From Prosthecobacter debontii (GTDB lineage Bacteria > Verrucomicrobiota > Verrucomicrobiia > Verrucomicrobiales > Verrucomicrobiaceae): a stretch of 64,000 nt of DNA. Position 1 is the stretch's first letter. Each line of letters opens with the position of its first letter. The translations under genes and the position numbers were made by a program. This document shows positions 8,033-17,345 of the stretch, piece after piece. The notes under the pieces are model-generated. The model searched no databases. It worked only from the letters and a program-made list of their open reading frames with translations, and was not told the origin of the DNA. The stretch covers positions 62,001-126,000 of the forward strand of contig NZ_FUYE01000009.1 in NCBI RefSeq assembly GCF_900167535.1. The letters run 5' to 3'.

Positions 8033-8554
8033 TCACGGCGCGCAGTCGCAGTCCAGGCAGCCGTGGGTGGCGCAGGTGCGGCAGACCTGCTGCACCTGAT
8101 CACGTAGGCGACGCCTGGCACGCAGAAGCCTAACATTGAGCGTGTTTACGCGCTGGTTCGTCGCTTGGGCGATCTCGGTGGCGGATTCTCCCTCCAGATC
8201 GATGCGGCGGAGTAACTCGGCATCTGCCGAATGCATGGCGGGGAGCAGCTTCATCACGCACTGGCACACGTGGCGTTCGTCCTGGGCATCGGGTTGAGTC
8301 GCCATTTCCATCTCCAGCTTTTCCAGCGCCTGACCGCGCACGTTACGCCGACGCTGCACATCGATGATGGCATGGCGGAGCACACGGTAAAACCAGGTGA
8401 CCACGCCCTCCGAGTCCTCTGGTACATGCTCGGCACGCAGGGCCTTGAGCAGGCAATCCTGCACGAGATCTTCCGCCAGCGAGGCATCGCTCAGGCGCGA
8501 GCGCACGAAGCCGGTGAAGGCGGCGCGATGTTCCAGCAGAGTTTCAGGCAGCAT
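8033..8554 (-). CDS. ECF-type RNA polymerase sigma factor with Cys-rich C-terminus
   Basis: This 173-residue sigma-70 family factor has region 2 at about residues 8-75 (AEDLVQDCLLKAL ... WFYRVLRHAIIDVQRRR) and region 4 at about 115-155 (ESATEIAQATNQRVNTLNVR). After region 4 it ends in CRTCATHGCLDCDC, five Cys and a His in 14 residues, probably a metal- or redox-binding tail. No anti-sigma gene is next to it. It is divergent from a heavy-metal P-type ATPase 140 bp away, so metal-responsive control of that pump is a good inference. ATG 8554 (MLPETLL) fits the family N-terminus; longer frames to 8779 overlap the ATPase start. Confidence 0.88.
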   Translation of the reverse strand: MLPETLLEHRAAFTGFVRSRLSDASLAEDLVQDCLLKALRAEHVPEDSEGVVTWFYRVLRHAIIDVQRRRNVRGQALEKLEMEMATQPDAQDERHVCQCVMKLLPAMHSADAELLRRIDLEGESATEIAQATNQRVNTLNVRLLRARRRLRDQVQQVCRTCATHGCLDCDCAP

Positions 8555-8610
8555 AGACACGATGAGGGGAGTTCCCTTCAAGATACGCACAGACAAGCCG
8601 GAAATCTCCG

Positions 8611-8636
8611 TGTAACAAAGTTTCAACCCGTGCGTG
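8611..8636 (+). promoter_or_regulatory. Candidate ECF-type promoter for the P-type ATPase
   Basis: TGTAAC (8611-8616) followed after 16 bases by CGTG (8633-8636) resembles ECF -35 (AAC) and -10 (CGT) elements. It lies 58-83 bases before the ATPase ATG at 8694. That the neighbouring ECF factor uses it is an inference from position. Confidence 0.35.
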
Positions 8637-8693
8637 GGCAGTGATGAAGGGCTGCCAATGGCCTTTCGTTTCATCTCCAACGTTATCTTTCTC

Positions 8694-11156
8694 ATGAGCT
8701 CTTCTTCCCACGATTCTCCGCGCCGCTCCTGCTGCCACACGCCCGCTTCGGAGCCTGCTCCCGCGAAACCTGAGCCCACCTCGGCGGGCTGCTGTCATTC
8801 TCACCCACCCGAGCCTAAACCGGCGGCCCCCAAGTCTGGCGGCTGCTGCCATGGTCACGATCATGGGCATGGTCATGACCATCATCATGCCTCCGTCACA
8901 CCTTCCGGCTCGGCCAAATACTTCTGCCCCATGTGTCCGGGTGTGGAGTCAGACAAACCGGGCACCTGCCCGAAATGCGGCATGGCGCTGGAGCGCAATC
9001 CCTCGTGGAAACCTGCGGCTAAAACGATCTACATCTGCCCCATGCACCCCGAGGTGCGGCAGGATCACCCCGGCACCTGCCCCAAGTGCGGCATGGCCCT
9101 GGAACCAGAGACGGTGACTGAGGCGGATGAGGACGATGACCATGCCGAACTGCGGGACATGACCCAGCGTTTCTGGATGAGCGCCGCATTGACGTTGCCG
9201 GTCTTCATCACGGCCATGGTTCATGTCATTCCCGCCTGGAGTCATGCTGCTTGGGCCACCAGTGAGACGAGCCGCTGGATGCAGGTCATGTTCACCACCC
9301 AGGTGGTCTTCTACGGTGGAGAGCCGTTCTTCGCACGGGCTTGGCAATCCCTCCTGCATCGCAGCATGAATATGTTCACGCTGATCGCTCTCGGCGTCGG
9401 GGCGGCGTATGGATTCAGCTTCGTGGCCATGCTCGCGCCGCAGTGGTTCCCGGCTTCTCTGGGCGATGCCCATGGCAATCTGCCGCTGTATTTCGAGGCG
9501 GCTGCCGTCATCATCACCCTGGTGCTGCTGGGGCAGGTGCTGGAGCTGCGGGCACGTGCCCGCACCAGCAGTGCGATTCAGGAGTTGTTAGGCCTGCAAC
9601 CGAAGACCGCACGGCTGATCACGCCGGAGGGAGACAAGGACATTCCTCTGAGCGAGGTGAAGGCGGGGCAACTCCTGCGGGTGCGTCCCGGTGAGAAGAT
9701 CCCGGTGGATGGCGAGGTGCAGGAAGGCCGCAGTCATGTCGATGAATCCATGCTGACGGGGGAACCGGCTCCGGTGGAGAAACAACCCGGGGATGCCGTC
9801 ACCGGCGGCACCTTGAATCAACACGGCAGTCTGGTGGTGCAGGCGCAGCGCGTGGGAGCGGAGAGCCTGCTCGCGCAGATCGTCCATCTCGTCGGTGAAG
9901 CGCAGCGCAGCCGGGCTCCGGTGCAGTCGCTGGCAGACCGTGTGGCCGCGTGGTTTGTGCCTGCGGTGCTTGCGTGTGCGGCGCTCACGTTTGGCCTATG
10001 GTGGAGCTTCGGCCCGCAGCCCGCACTGGCCTATGCCATTGCCAATGCAATCGCGGTTTTAATCATCGCCTGCCCGTGTGCTCTGGGCCTCGCCACACCG
10101 ATGAGCGTGATGGTGGGCATCGGGCGTGGAGCGGGCATGGGCGTGCTGATTCGCCAGGCCGCTGCCATCGAAAAACTCGCGCAACTGAACACCCTGGCCG
10201 TGGATAAAACCGGCACGCTGACTGTGGGTAAACCGGAGGTCACCGACCTGATCCCCGCGCCCGGCAGCACGCTCATGCCTGATGAAGCCCTAAAGCTAGC
10301 TGCCGCTCTGGAGCAGAGCAGCGAGCATCCGCTGGCCCATGCCATCGTGCAGGCGGCGGAAAAGAAACAGCTCGCTTGGCCTAACGTTGTGGATTTCAAA
10401 AGCATCCCTGGGGAAGGCGTCAACGGTCAGGTGGGGCATCAGCAAGTGCACATCGGTAAAGCGGACTTTCTCAAGCGCGAGGGTATCACGGGCGTGGAGG
10501 CTCTCACCCAGTTGGCTGAGCCGCATCAGGCCGCTGGACGCGGAGCCATGTTCCTGGCCGTGGATGGAAAAGCCGCCGCCGTGCTGGTGGTGAGTGATCC
10601 CATCAAGTCCACCACCCCCGAGACGCTGGAGAAGCTCCGTTCCCTGGACATCTCCGTGGTCATGCTCACGGGCGACCATGAGACGACCGCCCGCCACATC
10701 GCCAGCAGCCTGGGCATCCAGCGCTATCATGCCGGAGTCACCCCTCAGGATAAGCACCGCTACATCACCGAGATGAAGCGCGAGTCGGGAGCAGTTGTCG
10801 GCATGGCAGGGGATGGCATCAATGACGCGCCTGCACTGGCAGAGGCGGATGTCGGCATCGCCATGGGCACCGGCACGGACATTGCCATGGAGAGTGCACC
10901 GGTGACCCTCGTGAAAGGGGATCTACGCGGCATCGTGCAAGCCATTCGGTTAGGCCGAGCCATGATGAGCAATATCCGCCAGAACCTGCTCTTCGCCTTC
11001 CTCTACAATGGGCTCGGCATCCCGCTGGCAGCCGGGGCGCTGTATCCCTGGTTCGGCTGGCTGCTCAGCCCCATGATCGCCGGGGCGGCCATGAGCCTCA
11101 GTTCCGTGTCCGTCATCGGCAATGCGCTGCGGCTGAAGACGACGAAGCTGGACTGA
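8694..11156 (+). CDS. Heavy-metal (Cu/Ag-type) P1B ATPase
   Basis: This 820-residue membrane pump probably exports monovalent copper or silver. The N-terminus has CC-H pairs and a His-rich run ([12 protein letters not shown]), then two copies of the Cys/His heavy-metal-binding domain ([11 protein letters not shown]...CPKCGMALE and [11 protein letters not shown]...CPKCGMALE). The catalytic core has the CPC metal-site motif at residues 460-462, the phosphorylation motif DKTGTLT from Asp504, SEHPLAHAI for nucleotide binding and GDGINDAP from about residue 706. These are CopA/SilP features. ATG 8694 (MSSSSHDS) is chosen; a GTG frame from 8634 adds 20 residues. The gene is divergent from an ECF sigma factor with a Cys-rich tail. 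Confidence 0.95.
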   Translation: MSSSSHDSPRRSCCHTPASEPAPAKPEPTSAGCCHSHPPEPKPAAPKSGGCCHGHDHGHGHDHHHASVTPSGSAKYFCPMCPGVESDKPGTCPKCGMALERNPSWKPAAKTIYICPMHPEVRQDHPGTCPKCGMALEPETVTEADEDDDHAELRDMTQRFWMSAALTLPVFITAMVHVIPAWSHAAWATSETSRWMQVMFTTQVVFYGGEPFFARAWQSLLHRSMNMFTLIALGVGAAYGFSFVAMLAPQWFPASLGDAHGNLPLYFEAAAVIITLVLLGQVLELRARARTSSAIQELLGLQPKTARLITPEGDKDIPLSEVKAGQLLRVRPGEKIPVDGEVQEGRSHVDESMLTGEPAPVEKQPGDAVTGGTLNQHGSLVVQAQRVGAESLLAQIVHLVGEAQRSRAPVQSLADRVAAWFVPAVLACAALTFGLWWSFGPQPALAYAIANAIAVLIIACPCALGLATPMSVMVGIGRGAGMGVLIRQAAAIEKLAQLNTLAVDKTGTLTVGKPEVTDLIPAPGSTLMPDEALKLAAALEQSSEHPLAHAIVQAAEKKQLAWPNVVDFKSIPGEGVNGQVGHQQVHIGKADFLKREGITGVEALTQLAEPHQAAGRGAMFLAVDGKAAAVLVVSDPIKSTTPETLEKLRSLDISVVMLTGDHETTARHIASSLGIQRYHAGVTPQDKHRYITEMKRESGAVVGMAGDGINDAPALAEADVGIAMGTGTDIAMESAPVTLVKGDLRGIVQAIRLGRAMMSNIRQNLLFAFLYNGLGIPLAAGALYPWFGWLLSPMIAGAAMSLSSVSVIGNALRLKTTKLD

Positions 11157-11193
11157 GCCCAGGAGAAAACCCTGACTCAGAGCGAGAAACGGG

Positions 11194-11224
11194 AAGACCG
11201 CAGAGACTTGATCCCTGCGGTCTT
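11194..11224. terminator. Bidirectional hairpin between convergent genes
   Basis: AAGACCGCAG (11194-11203) pairs perfectly with CTGCGGTCTT (11215-11224) around an 11-base loop. It lies in the 86-bp gap between the convergent ATPase and Calx-beta genes and probably ends both transcripts. No long T-run follows. Confidence 0.65.
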
Positions 11225-11242
11225 GCCCTCGTCAAATCCTTG

Positions 11243-13834
11243 TTATGGACCCCGCAGCCTGATTTTTCCAGGCAGCATACCATTGAGGAAAAAGCCGTTG
11301 CCAAAGCTGTCCCCTCCGCCCTGGAGCATCACGCCAAAGATCTTCTGGGGCTTGGTGACGCCGGTGGGGATGACGGTGCCGGTGAAGAGGCCCGTCTTCG
11401 CATTCAGGGTGATCTTCAGGTTCTCCGGCGGGTTCACCGTCACGACGACTTTGTTGGCTGTGCTGACGGTAAGCGCCTTCGTGGTCAGGACGGCGAACCC
11501 ACCGCCGGTGAGGTCTGCATTGCCCGCACCGGCGGGGTTCCAGATGGTGAGAGCGCGCTGGCCTGCCGCCGGTGGCACCCACTTGGCCACGCGGGAGCTG
11601 GAACTCACATCCAGGGCAGGCAGTTCCACGCTCTGGTTGGAGCGGCCTGGGCGCAGCAGCTTGAACGATCCCGAGTTGATGTCCTGGCTGGCCGTCGGCA
11701 GGTTTGCCTCGCAGAGCGCGCGGCCCAGGCCTTTGTAAAGGGAGGCCCCCATCCGTGCATTGTTGCCCTCACCCACCCCGCCGCTGGCGAGGACGGCGGT
11801 GCCGTCAAAGAGCTTGCCCGTCAGCTTGGCATCTCCCGCCGCCGTCACCTTGATGGTGGCCGTAACGAGTTGCGGCACATCACCGCCGCCGACGACATCC
11901 GCAAAGGTGAAATAACCCGCGACCGGGCAGGGATTTAGTGCGGTATAGTTTGTTAGTCTGACGATCTCCGTCACCGTGCTGCCCAGCTCCCCGTCACTCA
12001 GCGTGACGCGGTAGGTTTGGTCGGCGGCATTCAGCAGCTCGATGGTCAGGGTGCGGACAGGACCTGTGACCGGGCCGAGGCGGACGGTCAGGCGGCCATC
12101 CACCAGCTTGCCGGTGAAGGGCAGGCTGCCACGTGCCATCACCAGCTTACCGGACACCATGCCGGTGGCGGTGATCTTGATATCCAGGCCGCCTGTGATG
12201 CCCGTGCCTCCGGCATCCATAAAGGTGGTCAGCCGCCCGGCCTGGGGCACGACGAGGTCATCATCTTCAATCGTCACCGTCAGCACCGTATAGCCTGTCG
12301 TCTGCAGATCTGGCGTCTCTGCATTGACAAAGAGGGTGATCGTTTCCTCGCCTTCGGAAAGGCCGTCATTGAGGATCTGCAACTGGACAGAGGCCTGCGT
12401 CTGGCCCGGCACCAGGTCCACGGTGACCGGGGCAAAATTATAGTCCAGTTCCGGCTTGGCCCCTGGAGCGCTCGTCGAAACGAGCGCGAGCACCTGCATG
12501 CGCACATAGCCCCCCGCTGCAGCACGAACGAGTGGAATGTTGATCCCCCCCGCATCCTCCCTGACCTGCAGATTTTCCACCAAAAAGCCGGCAGCGTCCG
12601 TCGGCTCCCCGCTCCGGATGGCAACGCCTGCCGGCGAGCTGCCCCCCACGCTGGCACCAGGGCTGGGGGCGGAAAGGACCAGGTTGAAAGTCTCTGCGGG
12701 CAGCTCCGTGAAATTGATATCCGGCACGATGGTCAGGTTCACCGTCTGCTGCCAGCCGTTCTGATCGTTGACCGGATTTGGAAAGTTCAGCACGGTATTG
12801 ATGGCCGTGTAGTCGGAGCCCGCCGTGGCGCTGCCATTGGCCGTGCTGATCGTGACATTGGCGGCCACCAGGCCCGCACGGAAGCGCCGCACGTGAAAAG
12901 CCGTGGTGCCCTGGTTTTCCCCGACGCTGTTCGGCACGCTGGCGATCTCAAAGACCCCAGGATTCCCCTCCGGATAGTAGCTGAGAAAGAAGGTCCCCGC
13001 TTGGCCGCCAAAGCCGCCGACCCAGATGCGGTAGGGCGTGCCTGCGTTGGCGTTGAAGACCACCCGGCTGTTGTTTTGATAGCCGTCATCGTCATCGGAG
13101 GCCACGGGCACCAGGGTCTGCAACGTATTCCCGGTGAAGACTGCCACCACGGTATCCAATGAGTTGTTAGGCGTGCGCTCGCTGAAATTGGTGTCCACCA
13201 CCGCCTGGCCGTTGAAGCCGGGCGTCCAGACATACCACACCCCGCTGCCCGGCGTATCATCCGCCAGCGTCGCCGGGCTGTCGTTGACGTTGGTGGCCCC
13301 GTCATTGTTGCCTGTCACGGTGCCTTGATCGCCGGGGAGCCCGATCGCATCTCCAAAGTAGTCGTTAGGCCGCGGCGTGGACTGCAGGGTGATGTCAAAC
13401 AGCCCGTTGGCCTCCACACAGACGCAGTAGCGCCGTCCGGCCACGGTGGAAAAGACCAGCGTCTCAATGTCATTCGGCAGCACGTTGTTCGTCTCGGCCA
13501 GGAACTTCAGCGTGCCCGCGTTGCCATCCGCATCGGTCATTTCAAAGACGGCGGCACGCACGCCCGGCTTGTCATCGATGATGATGCGGTTGAAGTCGGT
13601 CGTAAAAACGGCGTCATAGCGATACCACACGCTGCGGGCCAGTTTGCTGCCGCCGATGAAAGGGTCCAGCGCATCCGGGGTGGACCCGACGCCGGTCTGA
13701 TTGAGAAACACGGGTGAGGTGGTGGTCAGCACCCGGGCTTTATCAAATTTGTCATTCACCGGAGCCGCCGCATGGGCAGCCAAAGGGGCCAGCAAAGCCA
13801 GCAGCGCCAAGGCGCGGAGTGGGGGATGTTTCAT
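11243..13834 (-). CDS. Large secreted protein with Calx-beta domains
   Basis: The protein has 863 residues. A signal peptide (MKHPPLRALALLALLAPLAA, then HAAA) is followed by a pre-peptidase-like beta region (APVNDKFDKA ... GSVWY-type blocks, about residues 25-270). Two Calx-beta domains follow: one from GENQGTTAFHVRRF with GSATAGSDY, and one from VREDAGGINIPLVRA with PELDYNFAPVTVDLVPGQ, ending ITLFVNAE. The C-terminal 300 residues resemble, at low identity, the module at the ends of the two large proteins encoded at 22.8-29.6 kb. The role is probably at the cell surface; the ligand is unknown. It is divergent from a response regulator/kinase operon with a periodic operator-like array in between. 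The start is the ATG preceding the signal peptide. Confidence 0.88.
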   Translation of the reverse strand: MKHPPLRALALLALLAPLAAHAAAPVNDKFDKARVLTTTSPVFLNQTGVGSTPDALDPFIGGSKLARSVWYRYDAVFTTDFNRIIIDDKPGVRAAVFEMTDADGNAGTLKFLAETNNVLPNDIETLVFSTVAGRRYCVCVEANGLFDITLQSTPRPNDYFGDAIGLPGDQGTVTGNNDGATNVNDSPATLADDTPGSGVWYVWTPGFNGQAVVDTNFSERTPNNSLDTVVAVFTGNTLQTLVPVASDDDDGYQNNSRVVFNANAGTPYRIWVGGFGGQAGTFFLSYYPEGNPGVFEIASVPNSVGENQGTTAFHVRRFRAGLVAANVTISTANGSATAGSDYTAINTVLNFPNPVNDQNGWQQTVNLTIVPDINFTELPAETFNLVLSAPSPGASVGGSSPAGVAIRSGEPTDAAGFLVENLQVREDAGGINIPLVRAAAGGYVRMQVLALVSTSAPGAKPELDYNFAPVTVDLVPGQTQASVQLQILNDGLSEGEETITLFVNAETPDLQTTGYTVLTVTIEDDDLVVPQAGRLTTFMDAGGTGITGGLDIKITATGMVSGKLVMARGSLPFTGKLVDGRLTVRLGPVTGPVRTLTIELLNAADQTYRVTLSDGELGSTVTEIVRLTNYTALNPCPVAGYFTFADVVGGGDVPQLVTATIKVTAAGDAKLTGKLFDGTAVLASGGVGEGNNARMGASLYKGLGRALCEANLPTASQDINSGSFKLLRPGRSNQSVELPALDVSSSSRVAKWVPPAAGQRALTIWNPAGAGNADLTGGGFAVLTTKALTVSTANKVVVTVNPPENLKITLNAKTGLFTGTVIPTGVTKPQKIFGVMLQGGGDSFGNGFFLNGMLPGKIRLRGP

Positions 13835-13900
13835 AGTGGAGGGGGACCGGGAATGCCCCGGCGCTGCGCCCATGCTGCACGCGATGTCTCCACCGGGGTA

Positions 13901-13938
13901 TTCGCCAGCCAGCGAAAAAGCATTCGCGGAATGGCGAA
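13901..13938. promoter_or_regulatory. Two tandem 16-bp palindromes, 11-bp periodic
   Basis: TTCGC at 13901 and 13923, and GCGAA at 13912 and 13934, alternate at exact 11-bp steps. They form two copies of TTCGC-N6-GCGAA placed 22 bp apart, which puts all half-sites on the same helix face. The outer 9 bases (TATTCGCCA / TGGCGAATA, 13899-13940) also pair. The array lies in the 150-bp divergent gap between the Calx-beta gene and the response regulator. It is a strong candidate for that regulator's binding site. Confidence 0.65.
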
Positions 13939-13984
13939 TAGGCGGCGCGCAGGCCCTGTGATAATGTCCGGCCTTATTCAGCCC

Positions 13985-14623
13985 ATGCCGAAGATCCTCC
14001 TCATCGAAGACCAGCCGCAGATGCGCCAGAACGTGGCCCTGATCCTGGAACTGAACGGCTTTGAAGTGGCCGTGGCGGAAAACGGCCTGGAAGGCGTGGC
14101 CAAGGCCCGCACCTGCCGCCCGGACCTCATCCTGTGCGATGTCATGATGCCCGACCTGGACGGTTACGGCGTGCTGCATCTCCTGCGCAAGGAGGACTCG
14201 ATGCGTGCCCTGCCCTTCATCTTTCTCACCGCCAAGGGCGAGAAGCAGGAGCAGCGCACGGGCATGAACCTGGGGGCCGATGATTACCTCACCAAACCCT
14301 GCTCCGAGGCCGACCTGCTCTCCGCCATCCACGTGCGGCTGCGGCGGAATCGCGACATCAGCCACCAGGCCACCGTCTCGGCCCGGCCCGACTTCCGCAG
14401 CGCTGCGCCGCTGGAGTCCCTGGGCCTCACGCCGCGCGAGGCCGAGGTGCTGCTCTGGGTGGCGCAAGGCAAAGGCAACGCGGAAACGGCCAGCATCCTG
14501 GGCACCAGCGAGGCCACCGTGCGCAAGCACCTGGAGCACATCTATCCCAAGCTCGGCATCGAAGGGCGCGGTGCCGCCAGCTTGATCGCCATTGAGCGTC
14601 TCAGCAAGACCAGCCCCGGATGA
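13985..14623 (+). CDS. Response regulator, receiver plus LuxR-type HTH
   Basis: This 212-residue transcription regulator has a receiver domain at residues 1-125, with the acidic pair Glu8/Asp9, phospho-acceptor Asp52 in LCDVMMPD, Thr82 and Lys104. A NarL/LuxR helix-turn-helix follows at about 148-205 (LTPREAEVLLWVAQGKGN ... TVRKHLEHIYPKLG). The stop overlaps the next gene's ATG in ATGA, so it is translationally coupled to the kinase and they form one two-component pair. ATG 13985 was chosen by receiver alignment; ATG 13964 is a minor alternative. The paired palindromes upstream suggest autoregulation and control of the divergent secreted protein. Confidence 0.93.
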   Translation: MPKILLIEDQPQMRQNVALILELNGFEVAVAENGLEGVAKARTCRPDLILCDVMMPDLDGYGVLHLLRKEDSMRALPFIFLTAKGEKQEQRTGMNLGADDYLTKPCSEADLLSAIHVRLRRNRDISHQATVSARPDFRSAAPLESLGLTPREAEVLLWVAQGKGNAETASILGTSEATVRKHLEHIYPKLGIEGRGAASLIAIERLSKTSPG

Positions 14624-16203
14624 AAGCGGCCGTCCTCTTTGCATTCCTACTCGCTGCTACAGCCGTGCAGGCCCAGCAGCCCACCCTGGCCGAGGTCTTT
14701 GACCTGCCGCCACATGTCACCGCGCAGGAGCTGACCCAAAAATCCCCGGACCGCACGCAACGCTATTTGGTGAAGTGCGTCGTTATGTTTCAGCGGCGGG
14801 ATGGCATCTTCATGGGCTATGGCGGCGGCAGCAATTTCATCCTCACCCCACGCCGCAGCTCCACCTGGCCTGCCGGGCTCACCCCGCAGCGCCTGCGCCC
14901 CGGAGATGAGGTGGAGCTTTCCGGCATCCTCGTGAACTCGCGCGAGCTGCTCCAGTTGCATGACGTCATCTTCCGCGTCACCGCCCGCGACCGCCCGCTG
15001 CCCGTCCCCATCGAGCTGACCGAGGCGCAGTTGCCCAGCTTCCCCCACAAATGCGACCTGGTGCGGATCACCATCCCTTTGCGCTATGTGGCGCAGAGCC
15101 GACTCTCGCCCGGCCATTTCATCATGCGCCTTTTTTTGGGCGAGACCCATCGCGTCACCGCAATGGTCGGTTCATCGGCCAGCCTTTCGCGCGATCACAT
15201 CCTGGATGGTTACATGGTGGAGGTCACCGGCTTCCTCACCCGCCAGAATGTCAATGAGTCCTACCTGTGGATGCGCACGCCGGAGGATATCCGCGTCTTT
15301 GGTCCCGGTCCCACCTTGCAGTTGCAGCGCCGCTGGCAGTGGGGCACGCTCGCTTTCATCCTGCTCGGCGGCATCACCCTCTGGATCATCGCCCTGCGCC
15401 GCCAAGTGAAGGCCCAGACCCATGCCTTGGTGGAGACCAACGAGCGGTTGAAGGCTAGTGAAACCGAACTCATCGCCAACCTGGAAAAGGAAAAAGAGAT
15501 CAACGATCTGAAGAGCAGCTTCGTCAGCCTGGTCAGCCATGAATTCCGCACTCCCCTGGCCGTCATCCTCAGCTCCACGGAGCTGCTGCGCAATCACATG
15601 GCCCGGCTGGGGGAGGATGCCCGCCGGACCCAGATGGACAACATCATCCAAAGCACGAATATCATGTCCGGCATGATCGAGGAGGTGCTCCTGCTGGGCA
15701 AGGTGGAAGGTGGCCGCATGGTCTGCTCCCCCGTGCCCATCGATCTGGCCGCCTTTGCTGCCGTGCTGGTGGACGAAGGGCTCTCCGCCACCCGGCAGCG
15801 CTGTCCCATCCGTCTCGAAATCACCAACCCGCCAACCCACCAGGCCATGGCCGATCCCGCCCTCCTGCGGCATATCTTTTCCAACCTCATCAGCAATGCC
15901 GTCAAGTATTCCCCCGAAGGCAGCCCCATTGACTTCATCCTGACGCCGCAGGGAGACGATGTGGTCTGCGTCATCCGCGACCGGGGCATCGGCATTCCGG
16001 AAAAGGACCGCGCGCATTTGTTCGAGGCCTTTCACCGCGCCGGCAATGTGGGTCAGCGCAACGGCACCGGCCTGGGCCTCGTCATCTGCAAACGCTGCGT
16101 GGAACTGCATGGCGGGAGCATCCACATCGAAAGCGAGGAGCAGGAGGGCACCGCCGTGACGGTGACCCTACCCTTGTTTAAAAAGACCGAGGCTACCGAC
16201 TGA
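14620..16203 (+). CDS. Sensor histidine kinase with periplasmic domain
   Basis: This 527-residue membrane kinase has a signal peptide (MKAAVLFAFLLAATAVQAQ) and a periplasmic region of about 215 residues, mainly beta, that I cannot assign. One membrane helix (about 240-260, GTLAFILLGGITLWIIAL) is followed by a coiled-coil linker. The HisKA domain has phospho-acceptor His307 in SHEFRTP. The HATPase_c domain has its N box at about Asn422 (NLISNAVKYS), G1 DRGIGIPEKD and G2 GTGLGLVICKR. It should phosphorylate the response regulator whose stop it overlaps by 4 bases. The signal sensed is unknown. Confidence 0.93.
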   Translation: MKAAVLFAFLLAATAVQAQQPTLAEVFDLPPHVTAQELTQKSPDRTQRYLVKCVVMFQRRDGIFMGYGGGSNFILTPRRSSTWPAGLTPQRLRPGDEVELSGILVNSRELLQLHDVIFRVTARDRPLPVPIELTEAQLPSFPHKCDLVRITIPLRYVAQSRLSPGHFIMRLFLGETHRVTAMVGSSASLSRDHILDGYMVEVTGFLTRQNVNESYLWMRTPEDIRVFGPGPTLQLQRRWQWGTLAFILLGGITLWIIALRRQVKAQTHALVETNERLKASETELIANLEKEKEINDLKSSFVSLVSHEFRTPLAVILSSTELLRNHMARLGEDARRTQMDNIIQSTNIMSGMIEEVLLLGKVEGGRMVCSPVPIDLAAFAAVLVDEGLSATRQRCPIRLEITNPPTHQAMADPALLRHIFSNLISNAVKYSPEGSPIDFILTPQGDDVVCVIRDRGIGIPEKDRAHLFEAFHRAGNVGQRNGTGLGLVICKRCVELHGGSIHIESEEQEGTAVTVTLPLFKKTEATD

Positions 16204-16352
16204 CTCTGTTGGGAAAATCTAAAGACAATTCTCGGGTTGTAATAAAGCTTCGATATAATGGTTAAAAACCTAATTCGTCCAGCAAGCTAGACTAGGCGCC
16301 CGGCGTTTGCATAAGAGCCGTGCTGTCGCCATGCACCCGCATTCCCTGCTTT

Positions 16353-16859
16353 ATGAAACGATCCCTGATTTTCCTGCTGACGGTCTTTAGCATTTCCGCA
16401 CTCCCAGCTGAGGAGGCGAAGGAATATATCAATGAACTGCAAGAAAAGCGCAGTGGCACTCCCGTAGTGATCAAAGACAAAGAAAGCATCCGCACCGAGG
16501 CTTTTTTCAAACCGCCCGTGGAGATCACTGTCGTGGCCAAGACGAATTCAACCAATCTCCGCCTCAGCTATGCGGCTGATCAGCTCATCTTCAACTGGGA
16601 GGGAAATGCCAGCCAACTCCGTGTGGATGGTGGCCCAGCGGCAGGCAAACACAAGTTCGGTGCTGGCAGCATTCCGACCAATCGCTATGTGACCGTGCGT
16701 TGGGTGGTGCTGCCGCATCAGCAGACCATCTATGTCGATGATCAACTCCGCTATCAGCATGAGGGAGATTACTCCAAGATCAACAATCCCGTGGGAGTGT
16801 TTTGCCACAAATCCAAAGTCTCTGTGAAGTCCATCCTTGTCCGTCCCTTGACGCCGTGA
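16353..16859 (+). CDS. Small secreted protein, LamG/DUF1080-like fold
   Basis: This 168-residue protein has a signal peptide (MKRSLIFLLTVFSISALPA) cleaved before EEAKEYI. The mature part looks like an all-beta jelly roll. FFKPPVEITVVAKTNSTNL, TIYVDDQLRYQHEGDY and a closing VKSILVRPL recall concanavalin-like domains such as DUF1080, where a probe of this shape binds glycans. No catalytic residues are recognisable. It starts 149 bases after the kinase gene on the same strand, with an AT-rich gap, so it probably has its own promoter. Assignment to a family is tentative. Confidence 0.6.
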   Translation: MKRSLIFLLTVFSISALPAEEAKEYINELQEKRSGTPVVIKDKESIRTEAFFKPPVEITVVAKTNSTNLRLSYAADQLIFNWEGNASQLRVDGGPAAGKHKFGAGSIPTNRYVTVRWVVLPHQQTIYVDDQLRYQHEGDYSKINNPVGVFCHKSKVSVKSILVRPLTP

Positions 16860-16894
16860 AATCTGCCCAGAAGTAGCCATGTCAGCAGAGGAGC

Positions 16895-17272
16895 TTAGTG
16901 CTGAGGCACCATCTTGGCCTCAGTGCCAGGCTCCCACTGTAAGCCCCACTCCCTCATGGCGCGGAGAATGGGGCGGAGGGCCTGGCCTTTGTCGGTGAGT
17001 GCATAGGCTAGGCGCTTGCCGCCCTCAGGCACGGGCACGTGGGTGAGGATGCCATGGGCTTGGAGCTTCTCCAGACGATCACTCAGGATGTTGGTGGGAA
17101 TGCCTTCCGGGGAGGCGGTGAAGTCTTTGAAACGTGATCGGCCTAACAGAAGATCTCGGATGATCAGGAGTGACCAACGATCACCAAAGATATCCAGCGA
17201 GCATGCCACCGGGCAGGGGGAACGACGTGGGCTGGAAGCCGATGAGGAGGCGGCGCTTGAGCGGGAAGGCAT
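16895..17272 (-). CDS. HxlR family winged-helix regulator
   Basis: This 125-residue regulator begins with a Ser-rich tail, then has CPVACSLDIFGDRWSLLIIRDL, the HxlR signature with its conserved Cys. The recognition segment (SRFKDFTASPEGIPTNILSDRL) and a wing (GKRLAYALTDKG) follow. ATG 17272 is used; a TTG at 17281 would extend it by three residues. It is divergent from a DinB-like gene with an inverted repeat between them, and HxlR proteins usually control a divergent neighbour. Confidence 0.92.
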   Translation of the reverse strand: MPSRSSAASSSASSPRRSPCPVACSLDIFGDRWSLLIIRDLLLGRSRFKDFTASPEGIPTNILSDRLEKLQAHGILTHVPVPEGGKRLAYALTDKGQALRPILRAMREWGLQWEPGTEAKMVPQH

Positions 17273-17311
17273 GATGGTCAAGGTGAGGGTATATCACTTG
17301 CAATCCACAAC

Positions 17312-17340
17312 TATTTTGCTTGCATAATGAAAGTAAAATA
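17312..17340. promoter_or_regulatory. Inverted repeat, probable HxlR operator
   Basis: TATTTTGCTT (17312-17321) and AAGTAAAATA (17331-17340) form 10-bp arms with one mismatch and a 9-bp spacer. The AT-rich repeat ends five bases before the DinB-like ATG and lies between the two divergent genes, where HxlR sites are usually found. Confidence 0.5.
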
Positions 17341-17345
17341 GCACG

